Both the position numbers and the translations under genes were made by a program. A stretch of 64,000 nt of DNA from Apoderus coryli (Eukaryota > Arthropoda > Insecta > Coleoptera > Attelabidae). This document shows, in pieces, positions 1 to 12,753 of the stretch. The first letter of the stretch is position 1; the number at the start of each line of letters is the position of its first letter. The stretch is taken from NCBI GenBank assembly GCA_911728435.2, contig OU452201.1, positions 17,732,001 to 17,796,000 on the forward strand, read 5' to 3'. A model generated the notes under the pieces. That model was given only the letters and a program-made list of their open reading frames with translations. It did no database searches and was not told the DNA's origin.

Positions 1-941
1 CGGGACAAAAAAATCCAATGTCTCTTCACTGTCATTGGCGAGACGCATTGAGCGCGCCAAAAATGAATTGCAACCATAATTTGTTCTGCAATGTGTCTGG
101 TGAAACATACTCCTCGTACGCGTTGCACGATATGGAACATGAATTCCAATCTTGCCCAAAAGATCGGGACAATTCAACCTTCCATTTATAAGGTCATACA
201 ATAAAATCAAATCATATCTCTGTCGTCGATCAGCCAGCGTGTCAATGCCAAGGTAGGACTCTAAGTCGGCATATAATTCAAAACGATTCTCAAAAATAAA
301 TTCTATGTGCAGTTTGTAGGCTAGGTATCTAAGAAATTTGTGCTGTACCTGCTCAATTTTTACTAGATGCACAGTATAATGTGGAGACCAGACAGCCGAC
401 GCATACTCAAGGCACGGTCTGACCAAACTTGTGTAAAGAAGCCTCAGAGAATCGACATGTGTGAACTCCCGTGAGCAAAGTTTTATGAAGCCAAGAACCT
501 TCAGAGACCTTGAGACCATTGAAGTTATATGTGGAATAAAGGTCAAACCACTATCAAGCATGACTCCAAGATCCTTAACTGTAGTAACCAATTTAAGGGA
601 AGTCTGGTTCAGTGAGTAATCGAAAAGAGTGGTCCGTCTTGATCTCGAAAAGGACATAAAACAACACTTATCAACATTCAGATGCATATCATTCCCAACA
701 CACCACTCGTGAAGAGCCCCGAGGTCAGACTGCAATATCTCGCATCTTCAGTTTTGTTGACGATCGTAAATAGTTTGAGGTCATCAGCGAACAAGAGAAA
801 ATCGCTCGAAGTAAAACATCTGGCGATGTCATTAACGAAAATATTAAAAAACAGTGGTCCCAAGTGTGATCCCTGGGGGACGCCAGATGATACTTTTATC
901 TCAGTAGAAACAAAGCCCTTTACCTTAACGTATTGAATCAT
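1..941 (-). pseudogene. Non-LTR retrotransposon reverse transcriptase, C-terminal half (partial, frameshifted)
   Basis: Read on the minus strand, positions 941 to 678 encode the RT palm with the SGVPQGSHLGPLLF-type motif (here SGVPQGSHLGPLFF) and the catalytic FADD box (LLFADDLKL). A frameshift near 680-690 moves the frame, after which it stays open all the way to base 1. That part contains LNVDKC, KDLGVMLDS, LVRPCLEYASAVWSP and IEQVQHKFLRYL, the conserved order of the RT thumb and C-terminal region of Jockey/CR1-like LINEs. The element runs off the window. The N-terminal part of the RT is missing upstream of 941. It would copy its own RNA at a nicked target, but this copy is broken. Clade assignment (Jockey-like) is from motif style only. 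Confidence 0.9.
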
Positions 942-948
942 AAGGATT

Positions 949-1017
949 CTACAAAAATAATAATTGTTATATAATGTTCAATAGATTGCCATTATACAAC
1001 AATTATTATTTTTGTAG
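949..1017. repeat. Small AT-rich inverted repeat
   Basis: The arms 949-976 and 990-1017 are 28 bp each, with one mismatch and a 13-nt loop. The hairpin sits exactly where the reverse transcriptase homology stops, so it may mark a rearrangement breakpoint or a tiny MITE. Confidence 0.8.
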
Positions 1018-1132
1018 CTTTAAGTACATGATTTTCATCAGAATTTCATTTTGCATTTGTGTTGTTTTATAATCAGATGAAAAGGCTTTATAAAGTAAGT
1101 AATATCTAACTGTATCTTATCTGGTGATTTAT

Positions 1133-2109
1133 GCAGAGCCGTAGCAAGGGGGGTCCTTTGGGGGCAATGCCCGACTTTAAAATGTCCATGCCCGACCTTA
1201 GAAACCTATGTCACAATTATCATTTTCGGAAAAAGGCAAGTAAAAGTGAGCCATTTAGAGAACTTTATAATGCATATAGTCCGTCATCCTCTCGTCGAAT
1301 TATGAAACTGAACCGTTCAAACCTGAATATTTTGAAACTATAGACATATTAACAGCTGAATTAAAGAGAAGGTTTTCAGAAAATGACTCTTTATTAACTT
1401 CAAATTCATGCCTTGATGAGTTAGATGTAAAGGATGGTGCCTTTCCACTTTTTAGGTAAGTCAATTATTAAATATATTAGTTAATCCTAAAAATTTATTT
1501 TTTTAGGTATAAAAATTCCTTGCAGAGGAAGCTGCTGTTGTGAAAATATACGTAAAATATCGCGCAGACAAAAACTAAAATTGATTAGAAGTGTTGTATA
1601 CACAACGGGAGGCTTACAAAGACACGTATGAGGTTGTATGCATCAGTGTCCACATTCGGATGCAACACTGCTGCATGCGAATCAACGTTTTCGACATTAA
1701 CATCTATCAACAAACCTCAAAGAATGTCAATGACTCAGTAGAAAATGGCGGGTTTAGTATTTCTTGCCTTTGAAAGGAAAATATCGTAGAACGTAGATAT
1801 TGATCAAGTTCTTAGAAAATTCAACAATATGGCAAATCGAAGACTACAACTATATTAAACTTATTTCTTATTTCAATGATGTTCTTATTTATTTTTTTGT
1901 TTGTTATGTGGATAATGTGAAATGTCTTTGTTTATTTTCATACAATGTTTTTGTTTTTATGTTTGTTGTTTAAGAATAGTAAAATAAAATTAAATTTAAT
2001 TTTTCTTGTAATTATTTCTTTACTTTTTTTGTCACCTAAAAATCGGCGACCCGGTGGGATTGCGAAAAATGTACGCCCTACGTCAAATTCCGTTCAAGCT
2101 ACGGCCCTA
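1133..2109 (+). mobile_element. Non-autonomous hAT element with 8-bp target duplication
   Basis: The element begins CAGAGCCGTAGC at 1133 and ends GCTACGGCCCTA at 2109, which are imperfect inverted termini. It is flanked by the identical octamer GATTTATG at 1125-1132 and 2110-2117, which is the hallmark 8-bp duplication of hAT transposons. Inside, about 1290-1455 reads as EYFETIDILTAELKRRF, typical of the region before the hAT dimerisation domain of the ZMYM/THAP-associated type. The remainder is decayed and AT-rich. At 977 bp it cannot encode a whole transposase. It lies inside the minus-strand LINE remnant, so it arrived after the LINE. Confidence 0.88.
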
Positions 2110-2117
2110 GATTTATG

Positions 2118-2495
2118 GGTTTCAATTAGTCAAGGAATTACGTTTCTTTATAAGATCTTTACTTATCCAATTAACAGGACACTTATTATTTACACGATTT
2201 TTTCTTAGCAGGAATACCGAGTCTATACGAGACAATAAACTCGCGATTAAAAAGCTACTAGCTTTCTCAACAGAAAGCTTCGGAATCACATCCCAGTCAA
2301 TCGATCGCAATGTAGTCCTAAGCTGAGAGATACCTCTATCGCAGATCTTCCTAGTCCAAAAATATGGTTGGTGCTCGTTGAAATCAGAAATAAAGATGTA
2401 TTGACCAAGTCAGTATAGTGGTCAGTAGTAAGAGTGGAATAAAAATTATCTAAACATATTGCGGATTTATGTAAAATTTTAATTATTGTAAGCAT
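2118..2495 (-). pseudogene. Non-LTR retrotransposon fragment upstream of the RT domain (linker region)
   Basis: Two overlapping minus-strand frames read NWD-like IDWDVIPKLSVEKASSF, then SRIDSVFLLRKNR and CPVNWISKDLIKKRNSLT. This matches the style of the linker between endonuclease and RT in LINEs, where a line of the form 'P-W-I-(T/S)-x-x-L' precedes the RT. It is probably the 5' continuation of the RT remnant at 1-941, separated from it by the hAT insertion. It is frameshifted and non-functional. The assignment is weaker than for the RT part. Confidence 0.5.
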
Positions 2496-5400
2496 CTAAG
2501 TCTTTACTTTATAAGGTGTTTGTTTTAAGAGAACTTACACCACATATAACTTTGGGCAGTTTATATATTGTTTTGTTTAATCTAGTAGAAAGATTATATA
2601 TCTAATTAGGAACTAGTTATTACTTTACCCAACTAAAAGAGTGATAAAGATATTATTATTATTGTATTTTCCTAAACAAATATTTTGCTTACACACGTTA
2701 ATCAGAATGTTAAAATAATAATAAAATAGATTTTTAGACACGTGACAAAAAATAATAATAGCATAAATAGCAGAATAAATTATATGTGTTTGTTGTGGCG
2801 CCAACAGATTAAAGCTCATTATTTGGGAATTTCGCCACTATTTAAAATTCTAAAATTCAATCAAAATATTTTTTTCGAATTAATAATAAAAGCCACTGCG
2901 TGGATACAGAAAACTAAGTTTTTCAATGGCTCTTATATGTTAAAATCTAACTCCACAAAAAGGAAATTAAACGAAATTATCAGAATAATAAGTTAAAAGC
3001 TTTCTATAGTTTTGATAGAATTTGGTTCAACATTGTCAATGTATAGTTAAAATACCAACTACAGGGTGTCCACATTTTGTTGTAAAGCTCCGTTATTTTG
3101 AATGGGATGCCGTTTTCGCGCTACTTTTTTGTGAAACTCACGATGCCCTAATCATATTTTGGGTAACACATGTAGTTTTCGATATACAGGGCCGACTTAC
3201 ATAACGAAAACAAAATTTTGATCGGTAAATGTCAAAATCCAACATGTTCAGAACGAATTTACTCTACATTTATAAGGACTAGAATCTTAAGAATTGTTAA
3301 TAGGCTCATATCACCCAAAATCTACTCCACATGATAAAAAATTGTTAAAAATTAGACGAAATTTGTGAACAAACACGTAAACAAAATAAAATACGAAATA
3401 GTCGGTGTACCACATACATACAAAGTCGAGTTTGTAATTATTTTGTGAATGACAATAGTAAGAAGTTTGAAAGTCGCCCTTTTTGTAATTTTTGGAAATT
3501 CTTTATTCTACTTTAATCTACTTGTTGTTCTGTAAGTATGTTTTTATGTGTGACCCGAGGATCGGAAAATTCTATAAGCTGGCATCAGACACATTGGTTT
3601 CTATTTTGTTTGACCTAAAAATTGCCTCACCTAACCATTTATTTGTCGAATAAAAGGTCGTTGAAATTAAATTCTAAAAAAATTTAAAAAAAGGATTAAT
3701 ATCAGTAGTCTACAGCGGGATTATCAGTATTGAATTTGTTCATTAATAATCGATTATTCAAAGTGTAAATAGATAATAAATATTTACTTATGTGCATGCA
3801 GCCTCTGAATGTTTTATAAACCTTATATTTATATATTTGTGTAATTACTAAGTGGACCAGTAAAATTACCATTTCTTTATAGACTATTTTTGTTTATTGA
3901 ACTAATTGTTTTACATATATTTAGTCTAGGTATTAGGCAGCGTAGTAACTGCTCCGTACTGAAAACACAGGGGACATATATATATTTTATATTGCAAACA
4001 TTTATTAAGGCAATGGATATGAGAATTGCCTTGAATAAGGGTGTATACAAAATAAGACCAAGGGAAAATACCTTGGACATAATTATTATACTGTTATCTT
4101 AAATTAAGAAAGAAAACCATATATCTATTTAACACAGTAAAAACAACATGTTTACTAAACCTAAACATTAAAGTTCATCAATTATTTCTGAAATCAGAAC
4201 GAATGCCGATAATATGATTGCTACACACTACGGAGAGCGAGTGAGACTTTTTTGGCAGTCGCCATGAATCGACGCGCTCACGCTAGATGTATTAACAATC
4301 AAAGCTTTGCCGCTAATGCGACGTTGCCACTTCATATGGGATATGCCCTCGTGGATACGCCCCTGTTGACGTCGATCAAGTCACTTAAATTAAAATTCTT
4401 TTAAATTTTTCATAAATAACGGGGATACAGATTAAAAACTCTTTTAATCTGTGACAAGGGTAGGTATCCGAAGTGTCACTTTTAAAATATCCTTTTGATA
4501 AAAGTGTATCTTGATTCCCAAGTTAGCTTGTATAAAAATCTGAAGCTAGATTCGAAAAAAAAAACGCGATGGGCAAATATGTGCTCAAGACAATGGACTA
4601 CAGGTTTGAAAGTTATGATTTATTTAAAATATTATTTTTAATTTAAAACTGTACGTTTTTACATGCTTTCTAATATTTTGGTACCTAAAACTTGTAACAG
4701 ACGCTACTTTGTCGCAATTTAGACAAAAAGTTGACATAAAATAAAAATAATTAAAAAAAAATTGGTAGGTATCAATAATTTATATTATTTTTTATAAATT
4801 TGATTTGGTGTTATTGTAATTGAAAAAATTATTTTAATTATTCATCAGACAAAGAATAATACATTTTTCTTTCTTGATATTTTGATAAATTTTCCATGAC
4901 GAATAATAATAAATATAAATTCAATAATATAATACAAATAAGTACAATAAAAAATAATGTTATGTTGACATTTAAACATATAATCTTAATGCATAAATTA
5001 TATTTATTTATTAATGACTTTATTATCTATTTTTGCATTATTCTTTCTGATTGATATATAGTAGGTATTTATAGCAACAAATTGTATACAGATTACTATG
5101 TTTACAACTTAGGAGAAATCAATAACGTAATGTAGTATAATAAATACCTCCGGTTCACTTATTATTCAACTCTACAGAGTTGTTCATAAAATCACAATAA
5201 CTTACTAGCTACTAGCATTGTCTTTGAAGTACCTATAGATGCATAATTTAAATCTACTCTATAATTATAGGCAATTAATTTAAGTTATCAGTATCACGTG
5301 ATGGAATAATACAATCGTATCTATTTGTCGCAGTAGCGTGCATAATTAAAACTCCAACTTTTAGGTTTAATCCTTTTTACAAAACTTAGCTAATGGTTGT

Positions 5401-6440
5401 TTGTGACAGAGTAGTTTCCGATGATTATGATCAAAGTACTATCTAAATATTCTCATTCACTTCACTTAAAAACATGTTGAGATTGTCTGTTTGAAAAAAA
5501 TCAAATAGGCATTCTTGGCAATTCTGTTACAGGTGACCTAGAAGTTGGTGATCAAACTCTAAGGTGGGAAGGGGGAGGGCATTTGGGATCAAAAAATAAC
5601 CATATATATGTGGTTATCCAAGGATTTGCAGTTGTTTTAATTTATGTATTTTCCAATAAATCGAATATTGAGTTCACTTGTAAAGCTGTAAAAAATAATT
5701 GCGCATATTCAACGATTTTATCCAATCCAATGGACAATTGTTAATTATAGATAGGTACTTTAAGAATTTCTGTGCGCAATCAAATTTTATAAAAAATTCG
5801 ATCAGCGATTTTGTTTTTCTTACTACTTAATTCATGAGAAAAATAAAAACTAAAGGCCTTTTATGTATGTTATAGAGCTCCGAAAGTCTCTATTGCTTGG
5901 ATGTTCTGTCCAAAAGTATTATTTAAAATTTCTCGCAATGTACACCAACCATATCATGTTTAACAGAAATAGAAACTATATAAATTAATAATAACATGCT
6001 TATCTTTTCAGAATAAACAAATATAATAGTCCAATCAAAATGTACAAAAAATTATAATGAAATTTTATTACCATGTTCACTTAAGATGGAAGAATTTGAA
6101 AAACTGAGCGTGAAGTAAATTTCGAGTGGCTAAAATTTGCATCCCGCGATACAAAGAGGCGCGATGAATCTAACTTGGGGATATAGATAAGGATATCACA
6201 TAAATAAATGTAAATGGTGTTGCTTTGTTTGAGAATAATAATTACCTATATGGCATTTTTGTTCAAAAGTCAAAATGTGATGTTCTTTCTTAATCGTGAT
6301 CATCTTCGTCGTATAACGTTTAGGCAGTCGTATCAATGAGGTCACTCTATGACGTTATCAAATCAGACAAATATATGAGACTTCCAATGTCAGAAACATT
6401 GGTGCTTTTGGTTAACCCTTTCGCCTCAAAATTTGTGGTA
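2496..6440. other. AT-rich intergenic DNA without recognisable genes
   Basis: No exon-like reading frame with family similarity was seen on either strand. The ACAGGGTGTCC word at about 3062 and the CGACGCGCTCACGCTAGATG segment near 4270 look like pieces of dispersed repeats. The rest is low-complexity A/T sequence. Confidence 0.6.
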
Positions 6441-7301
6441 CAGGGTGCGGCATCATAACTTCCTTTTTTGAAATGCGCGCTATTTAGACAGTGAAGATCG
6501 AAGTAAGGGGAGACTGCTCTTATTCGGTAGGTGTGCATCTAAAGTTTTGTTCCCCATCCGGTCAGTCGCCACGATGCGTTGGAACAGTGAGCAACGTGCA
6601 TTTGCCGTCGAGGCGTACTTTTCGAATGGACGTTCTGTAATCGCAACCCTGCGTGCCCTCCGAAATCGATTTAATATTGCCCCGGCAGGGCCTGTGCCGA
6701 AATCAATCGATAACGATAAGGGTGTAACTAGAAGATGAATTGGAGTCCGTCGGTACATTAGAGCACCTGTGAAATGAAGAAACAGTGACATTGAATTCTA
6801 ACCGATATGTAAACATATTTTTTTCCATCGACTTAACGAATTGGATTTAGGGGACATTTGGTTTCAAAAAGATGGCGCAACGGCTCACACTTCAAGGGTA
6901 TCAATGGCTGTTTTGAGGGAACACTTTCCGGGGTGCCTAATCTCAATAAGGGGCGATTTGCAGTGGCCAGCTCGTTCCCCCGATTTTTTTATGGGGATTT
7001 TTGAAATCCCTTGTTTATGTCAATCGTCCAAGAACTCTATAAGATCTCAAAGCCAACATCCGGGCCGAAATGGTCAACGTACCAGCTGCCATGCTGGAAA
7101 GGGTTATGACAAATGCCAGAAAAAGGCTTATTCAGTTTATCGAGAATGGAGGGCGTCACCTACCTGACATGATTTTTAAAACTGTTTGAAGCAAAACTTT
7201 ACATATGTACCTACATTATTTAGAAAAATAATAAAAGATTCTAATCCATAAAATGAGTTTTATTGCGTTTTGAAATAAGGAAGTTATGCTGCCGCACCCG
7301 T
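6441..7301 (+). mobile_element. Decayed mariner-like element with TIRs (internally deleted transposase)
   Basis: Termini CAGGGTGCGGCATCATAACT (6441) and the inverted counterpart ending GCCGCACCCG (near 7300) are flanked by TA on both sides. Two pieces of a plus-strand transposase remain. About 6574-6710 (WNSEQRAFAVEAYFSNGRSV) is the N-terminal helix-turn-helix often labelled DUF4817. About 6841-7170 (DIWFQKDGATAHTS, LISIRGDLQWPARSPDF) is the DDE part, including the second Asp and the SPD motif. The middle of the protein is deleted between about 6745 and 6840, and the frame shifts near the SPD motif. This copy is dead but well enough preserved to define its ends. Confidence 0.88.
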
Positions 7302-7401
7302 TATTATTAAATTTTCCGATACCGAAAAAGAAGAAGTCTTCTTTTCTCATGCTTATTTATATTCCATTGTGGATACAGATTAGTCCAAATAACAAACGTT
7401 G

Positions 7402-7836
7402 CTATACCCGCCACATCCAAAATATACATGAAGAATGCAAAAGGCCAACGACTTGTTCTTCTTTTACACATATTATATTATGAACCATTTGATCCAAAGT
7501 ATCCACACCACGTTTGGTTTGGTTATAATAAAGAATAATTTCAGGGTTATTCTTTTCCTCATTATTGCAGTGTGTGTGAGATGCATTGTGGACAGAACAA
7601 TGACACTCTTTTGCTTTTTGGGTACCTACGAAACAAGAGTTGCGTTCTTGGTAACGTTGACGTTCTTTGCTTGACAGAAATTCTTTTGGCACAAATCTCT
7701 TATTTTTCTTTACGGTTCCTACCAATGTTAGGAAATTGGCTAGTAAATTGGATGCCAAATCCAGGTCGGTAAAGTACAATTCTAAGAACATATTTAAAAT
7801 ATTTTTATGAGCGTTCTTACCTATCAAGAAAAACAA
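7402..7836 (-). pseudogene. piggyBac transposase fragment
   Basis: The minus-strand frame contains TLVGTVKKNKRFVPKEFL and NPEIILYYNQTKRGVDTLDQM, which are the signature blocks of the C-terminal half of piggyBac transposases (the GTxRxNKKxxP block and the YNxTKxGVDTLDQM block with the last catalytic Asp region). The frame decays after DQMVHNIIC. Neither TTAA-flanked ends nor the N-terminal catalytic region were found, so only a fragment remains. Confidence 0.85.
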
Positions 7837-8534
7837 GATTTGATAAATGTCAGGAAATTTCAGGCATGTCCTATATACAACAAAGTTGTTATAAACAAAT
7901 TAAACCACAAGTGGGTATTGCATTGTAATGTATTAAATTGTGCAATAATTATAAGTATGTACAATTGATCACAAAATAAAAATTATTATAATACCAATTT
8001 GTACGAAAAACTTATCTACAAATGTATTTTCGAAATTGTGATTTAAATTTTATGCATAATTAGTAAAATCTCTTTAGCTCAAAGATAAAAAGAAATTAGG
8101 ACCAGATAAAGGAATACAGATATTTTATTGGCCACATTAAGTAAACAGTACGAATGTAAACACTCCAGTACTATCTAAACCAAAACATATTATGTTTCAG
8201 ATAAATTTATTTTTGTTTCTATTATTACCTGAAAATGTTAATGTTTTTCTTATCCATTTATTGCTTATATATTATGTCTCCACTATTTAATAGTATATCT
8301 GTCTCATTTATTATTACTTACATATTGACCGGACTACAAGTACCTAATAAAACTTTTCATTTCATTTACCTACTTATAACTTAATCCCAGAGCAATATAC
8401 AAATTGGTTTAGTTCAGTTCAGTTCACTGTCGAATAGAAACGAGATCTGAGATCTGCTACTACCTAATAACTAATTATATTTAATACATTGTAACAGTGT
8501 TTCCGATTCATAACTTAAACTTTTAAATAAAAAG
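7837..8534. promoter_or_regulatory. Upstream region of URAD
   Basis: This is AT-rich sequence ahead of the URAD start codon. A run of three TTCAG units (about 8411-8425) resembles the arthropod initiator TCAGT and lies about 110 bp upstream of the ATG. No TATA box is clearly positioned. The region is presumed to hold the promoter by location only. Confidence 0.3.
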
Positions 8535-11500
8535 ATGTGGATAACTTTACTTACAGTACCAGAAGTGAACGCGTTAAATAGTAGCGACTTTATAAAACTT
8601 TTTGGGAATATTGTGGAGCATTGTCCTGCGGCAGCTGTGGGGATCCTCATGAATCGACCATTTGAACATGTTGATGACATGATTGATGCGGTTTGTGGAT
8701 ATTTGGATGGTTTAAAATTGAACGGTACGTATCCTACATGAATTCGCATTTATCTTGTATCCGATTGTCCTAAAGTAAAGCGTCGCTAAAATTTGGGTGG
8801 ATGATTGCTTGAAACTAAGCTGATAATAAGATAAAGTAGCATAAAAGCTTTCAATAGAAATTCTAACTTTGAGTTCAGCTGGCATTTATGTGACGATTTA
8901 AGACACTTTTTGTCTTCAAAACTGATTTTTTTATGTTATTTTTTATTTTCCTCTTTCATATTCTTCCAACCAATCAAGCTAATCATTATTTTAAACCTAA
9001 AACACTATAATTTGAAATGGTATATACTTAGTTCCGCTGCCATTGTGAGCGGTGAGGCTCTATTTAACAAAATGGTTGTGTCACGATGCATATTCGCCAG
9101 GGAGCTTTCGAGCTATCCAAACAAGGACCAATAACTAGAAACAACTTATCGTTGAGGTTCGGACTAGAAACTGCTACTTATGGAAACGACTTCATCAAAT
9201 GAGATTATACTACATTATATGTGTAGAAAGCAATCAGAACAGTATGCAGAGTCTAAATTATTTAAACCAATATTTTGTATGAAAAAAAAAGCGTTTTTGA
9301 CAAACGAATGATACACAATGCAATGTAATAATATTGAGATACAACACTTTCGACGCCTCCGCTAATTCTATTTTATAATACTATGAAAGCATTCATGAAA
9401 CCAGTCGCGCTCTCTCAAAAGTTTATTGATTGTCTAACCTCTTAAAACATCTTTATGGTGAACAACACCTTCATAATCGAAGAAAACAATCAGTATGGAA
9501 TAAATTCTGACACTGTGCATGTGGGGAACTATATCGGCCGATTACTGTTTCCTCAGGATTTTCAAAATTTTTTAAGTATTGCTTTGTGGATAGACTTCAG
9601 GATTATTTCATCATTCCAGCAGGGTTTTCATAGCCACAAATCGCCTAGATCGTAGTTTACAGACATGTCGGATTCTGTGAATTATTTTATACAATTTTAA
9701 CATATTCCGCGGAATTAAAACGGCTTTGAACCCTGTCTTTCAGCGTTCTGATTGATATACACTTTCCTTAGCAGTTGTACTTATATAGATGTGTTTGAAT
9801 TAAAAGCCAACTTTTAGGGTCCAGCGACCTCCCGCAGAAGTATTATATTACGATCCTCTTTTTTTGTAATTAAAATTAAAAAAAAAGAAATCCATAACAT
9901 AATTATTAGATTAGACATGATAAGGAAATAAAATGTCGGTAAAAGTCGAGCAAGCGTTCAGGGTTGAGATGATTAAAATCAATTGATTAAAATCAGATTT
10001 TAATCAACATTATTTTTTTAAAATAAAAATAGATTAATTTACAAAGTTTTAAAATTTTAACACTTAAAATGTCTTTGTTCATAAAAAGATAAAACCCAGA
10101 CGCATTTTTATATGGTGATATTTATTATTTGATTATAATAATCCAAAAGAACAGCTGGTTAATACTTAAAGCTTAAAAAAAATTTGAAATACAAAAAAAT
10201 ATTTAAATAATAATAATAATCTTCGCCTCCATAGGTAGAAAACACTCTTTCGAGATCAACAGAGGATGCACATACACCCAAATCAGAAATCACTATAGGC
10301 AGCACTTGCTTAATTTCTGAAACATTTTCTTGCGATTTCTTCCACCACTATATGTTACGTTTTTGATTATTTCCTCTGAAAACAGAGTTTTGTGAAAAGG
10401 GTCCGACTATAGCCTCCAACTTAATTAGTAATGGTAATAATCGCGTGCCTGCAAAATATTTGGAAACAATGTCTAGAGAATATCTCTTTTCTTCAGCTAG
10501 TAATTAATATTCTTCTTCATTTATTGTAGGATCCAACATATGTGCCAAAAAGAAGGCGGTTGATCATATCTCGTCTTAAATGATTGATACTGACGCAAGC
10601 TGCTTTCTTCCTCAAAATGTCAAAAATAGCCCGTAACTTGTTCCATATGTATAATGCTTGAGATAAAAATGCACCTTTTTGTTGTATTGCATCCAATGCT
10701 ATAGGAATTGGATTTAGCAACAGTAAAAAAAATTCAGCCATCCTTTAACTATAGATATCTGAAACTTTTTAAAATACACTGGATCAATTTGATCTTTATA
10801 TTAATAACAATATTGGCCACTCATTTACATAGATCTCAAGACAATCTGAAAGTGTATTCCATCGAACATCCGGAGAAATTTCTTGACCCCCTTTTCTTTA
10901 TAAGCATTTGGCAACTGGGTATTTCTGAAGTATTTCAGAATTTGTACTAATGTCTGCGATACTTCTAAATCTTTCGTGCAGGTTTCAAATTTTACGTGCG
11001 TCGACCCATTATTTTCCCGTTCTATGGCTTTTCGAACATCCTTATTTTCTATAGCTCTAAAACTGCAATTTGTTGCGTAAACGGCTGTAGCTATTGGTCT
11101 GTCCAATATTTTCTTCCTATCTTATCCAGTTTGCACAACGAATGACTCCAAGTAGTATTTAATGTTCAATCTCACGCGAATTACTTCTCAAAAGGAGCAC
11201 AAAACTAAATCCTGACTGAAATTTAAAAAAAAGTTCATTATCATGATACAAATTCATTGAGTTCGTCTCTCCAGCGATTTAAACATAAAAAAATGCGACG
11301 AAAGGAAAAAACCACGCATGAACTAACAAGTCTCAGTGGTAACTGAGACAGCCGGCGAGTTTACGAGGAGTCACTAGTTACGCTCGTACCCTACAGAGGT
11401 AGCTCGGACGATCGTGGGCGAAGGTTTTAACACTGGTAGGACATTTAGAGTAGACTTTGTAAATAATGACCTGTTCCTTAGGCTAGTGGACTATTCTTAT

Positions 11501-12085
11501 ATTTTTTAATCATGGTTTTTATAAATGAAATTAGCAGAGGCGCTGAATGTGGTTTATTGTAATTAAAATGGTGTATATTTTTATATATGAGACCATAGAC
11601 AAGTCATTGTATATAAGAAAGCTAAAAAGATCTGAACTGCTTGTACATGATTGTCTTAAATATATTTGATGTTAAACGCGACAAATCTGGTTACTTAATT
11701 TAGGGATGCCAGGAAATAGCATTTTTATTTTAATAACATTTTTGAATTTCCAGAAAAAGAAGCCATCCTTCAACAATATCCGGACACTGTTAACAAGCTG
11801 GCAGATCTCAGTGTGACTCTATTCGACTTTAGTACTCATGAACGCATAAATCAGACGAGGAATCTGAGATTTGAGGAAAAGAAACAACTGCGGAAATTAA
11901 GTAAAATGTACAAAGAACGATTTGGATTTCCATTCGTTATTTGCGCAAAAGAAAAAGATATCGATAATGTCATAAACACGATGGAGACTAGAATGAGAAA
12001 TGATAAGCACGATGAAATTGAGGCAGCAATTAAAGAAGTTAAAAATATTGCAAATTTACGGATACATGAAATTGTGTTGCAGTAG
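8535..12085 (+). CDS. Urad: 2-oxo-4-hydroxy-4-carboxy-5-ureidoimidazoline (OHCU) decarboxylase
   Basis: Third enzyme of the urate-to-allantoin route: it decarboxylates OHCU to S-allantoin, typically in peroxisome or cytosol. The exons are 8535-8724 and 11754-12085, joined in phase 1 through a GT-AG intron, giving 173 aa, the usual family length. Exon 1 carries the N-terminal helices (LLTVPEVNALNSSDF, with the RPF motif in MNRPFEHVDDM). Exon 2 has the conserved QQYPD helix start, where most homologues have a His-Pro (here QYP), and FGFPFVICAKEK, the strongest family signature. It ends LRIHEIVL. The start has only short leader sequence before it and no alternative upstream Met in frame. The missing His at the HPD position could affect activity and is worth checking. 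The intron is 3 kb and carries an hAT relic. Identification is confident; regulation is unknown. Confidence 0.9.
9958..11130 (-). pseudogene. hAT transposase relic inside the URAD intron
   Basis: Minus-strand pieces in hAT order: RPIATAVYATNCSFRAIEN (about 11040-11106) matches the 'fi-x-pF-x-(v/i)-en' N-terminal block. About 10230-10300 reads SSVDLERVFSTYGG, the hAT C-terminal dimerisation signature (usually 'SSA-x-x-ER-x-FS'). Between them lie frameshifted helical stretches (10517-10741). A possible end, CAGGGTTGAGATGATT, lies at 9959 and is followed by TTAATC palindromes. The opposite end was not located. The element is inactive and is presumably spliced out with the intron. Confidence 0.75.
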
Positions 12086-12741
12086 ATATTGTAAAAATAT
12101 ACAGGGTAAATGCGTAAACGCAATAACTAGTGAATGTTAAACATGACACACTTATGTATGGAAATCCTTCATTAGTTATTCTTATATTTTGGAGCAGAGG
12201 ATTCCCACTAATCACGAATTACCCTATTTATTAAAAATTTGTACTGTATAAATATTTTGTCCGTAACAAAAAAACACTATTGCATTTATTATATGTAAAA
12301 TATTGTTTTTAATTTTTAAGTAATATAAGACTGTAATTACTTATTCATAATTATTAACCACTTAGCGCTACGTATATACAGATTTTTTTAGAGTGGCCTA
12401 TTCACAGTTCTCGAAAACTACTAAATCTATATTTTTCAAATTGCGTTAATCGCCATGATCCAGAGTTGCGTACATAAAAAGTATGATATTGTCAGTGACG
12501 TCTTTTTTATTTTATTTTTTTGTCTATCGAACGCTGCATCAAAATACATACTATTCATTCCATTGGAAACTCCAAAATGTTCTCTACAGGGCGCCAAAAA
12601 AAATAATAATTTTATTAAAAGTCAAAAAACGTCATTAGATTCAGGTAGAGGATAAATTCACCTTTAAATGCCACAAGGCATCTGAAAAAAACTAGCGCCT
12701 GGCAAAATTTCGAACAGCCGGCTGTAGTAGTCCTCCAGAAC
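12086..12741. other. URAD 3' flank, no gene seen
   Basis: A short element may lie at about 12103-12226, where AGGGTAA and TTACCCT face each other. No canonical AATAAA was found in the first 200 bp after the URAD stop. Otherwise the stretch is AT-rich and featureless. Confidence 0.4.
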
Positions 12742-12753
12742 TTTACATATGTA

